A stretch of DNA of 6,792 bases from Firmicutes bacterium UBA1764 (GTDB lineage Bacteria; Bacillota; Clostridia; Peptostreptococcales; Anaerovoracaceae). Every line of letters begins with the position of its first letter. Positions within the stretch are counted from its first letter, which is position 1. The stretch lies in NCBI GenBank assembly GCA_002315535.1, contig DCHA01000012.1:1-6792 (forward strand). The letters are read 5' to 3'. The position numbers and the translations under genes are program-made. Shown piece after piece: positions 6,519 to 6,792 of the stretch. The notes below the pieces were generated by a model. That model was not told where the DNA came from. It was given only the letters and a program-made list of their open reading frames with translations, and made no database searches.

Positions 6519-6535
6519 AGACTTTTGTTGTATAT
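6507..6535 (+). promoter_or_regulatory. Candidate sigma-H-type promoter for hpf
   Basis: AGGAAAT (6509-6515, preceded by AA) followed after 14 nt by GTAT (6530-6533) matches the sigma-H pattern AGGAWWT-N14-GAAT with one mismatch in the -10 core. The flanking purine at 6527 and the W positions 6534-6535 also agree. The -35 part overlaps the comF stop region. Transcription would begin around 6541-6545, leaving a short leader with the ribosome binding site. In B. subtilis the orthologue (yvyD) is under sigma-H and sigma-B. A vegetative promoter cannot be excluded, but no TTGACA-like -35 is correctly spaced from the nearby TATATT. Confidence 0.4.
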
Positions 6536-6547
6536 ATTTATACCATG

Positions 6548-6555
6548 AAAGGAGG
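6548..6555 (+). promoter_or_regulatory. Strong ribosome binding site of hpf
   Basis: AAAGGAGG lies 7 nt before the ATG at 6563. This near-perfect anti-16S complement decides that start over the in-frame ATG at 6545, which lies upstream of the site. Confidence 0.88.
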
Positions 6556-6562
6556 CCTACAT

Positions 6563-6792
6563 ATGAGAACAACAATTACTAGTAAGAATTTTAACCCTAG
6601 TGACAAACTCAAGGCTACTATTGAAAACAAGTTTGCTAAACTGGACAAGTACTTTAACAACGAAGTACAGGCAACAATTATGTGCAGTGAGGTTAAATCC
6701 GGACTGTGCAGGCTCGAGGCTACTATCTTTGCAAGCGGAATCATCTTCCGTGGCGAGGAAACCAGCAATGACATTTACTTCTGTCTTGACAA
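6563..6792 (+). CDS. hpf: Ribosome hibernation promoting factor HPF/RaiA family, N-terminal part (3' end outside the window)
   Basis: HPF binds the 30S subunit between the mRNA and tRNA channels and stalls translation when cells stop growing; long forms also pair 70S ribosomes into 100S dimers. Only 76 residues are inside the window. They match the conserved N-terminal domain: MRTTITSKNF (1-10) for the first strand, KLKATIENKFAKLDKYF (15-31) for the first helix, then EVQATI and RLEATI strands and GEETSNDIYFCLD (65-76), corresponding to the usual (R)AEEESDDMYAAID region. Three cysteines (41, 49, 74) are more than I would expect for this domain. Whether this is the long, dimerising form cannot be seen. 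The start is set by the AAAGGAGG site. The gene lies 44 nt after comF, with its own candidate promoter in between and no terminator, so it may also receive operon read-through. Confidence 0.92.
   Translation, partial: MRTTITSKNFNPSDKLKATIENKFAKLDKYFNNEVQATIMCSEVKSGLCRLEATIFASGIIFRGEETSNDIYFCLD

Noticed and set aside
1..6792. Possible novel defence, mobile or biosynthetic system
   Set aside because: All eight genes belong to recognised core families with intact key residues. There are no terminal inverted repeats, integrases, toxin-antitoxin pairs or unknown genes in the operon that would suggest a new system.

Overview
This window looks like ordinary chromosomal housekeeping DNA from a Gram-positive anaerobe of the Bacillota, most likely class Clostridia. 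Three things point that way: a membrane pyrophosphatase of the K+-dependent type, a YhaM-type nuclease beside a RecD2 helicase and a ComF protein, and strong AGGAGG-type ribosome binding sites. Base composition is moderate and all genes have intact frames. I cannot name the genus from the sequence. I found no transposon, integrase, phage gene, tRNA, rRNA, CRISPR array or defence locus, and no stretch over 300 bases lacks a gene.

Layout. Bases 1-810 hold the 3' part of hppA (membrane ion-pumping pyrophosphatase, + strand). It converges on a serine acetyltransferase gene (cysE/epsC type, 902-1732, - strand). A short GC-rich hairpin flanked by A and T runs (876-901) can terminate both transcripts. 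A 76-bp divergent intergenic region (1733-1808) separates cysE from a rightward block: a PnuC-family vitamin transporter (1809-2582), a YhaM-like OB-fold/HD 3'-5' exonuclease (2624-3604), recD2 (3608-5836), a comF-type phosphoribosyltransferase-domain gene (5820-6518) and the start of hpf, the ribosome hibernation factor (6563 to the window edge).

How the genes fit together. yhaM, recD2 and comF are tightly packed (3-nt gap, then a 17-nt overlap) and are probably co-transcribed and translationally coupled. Their families act on nucleic acids: RNA/DNA trimming, DNA unwinding in repair or replication restart, and a competence-associated protein. pnuC and hpf are on the same strand but have promoter-like sequences of their own. 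cysE supplies O-acetylserine for cysteine synthesis. hppA couples pyrophosphate hydrolysis to cation export.

The most interesting signals are regulatory. Both pnuC and yhaM lack a Shine-Dalgarno sequence and have a -10-like hexamer exactly 7 nt before the ATG, which suggests leaderless mRNAs. The cysE/pnuC intergenic region has three TTAAGTA direct repeats and overlapping divergent promoter elements. A sequence close to the sigma-H consensus lies just before hpf. I did not find evidence of a new multi-gene system.
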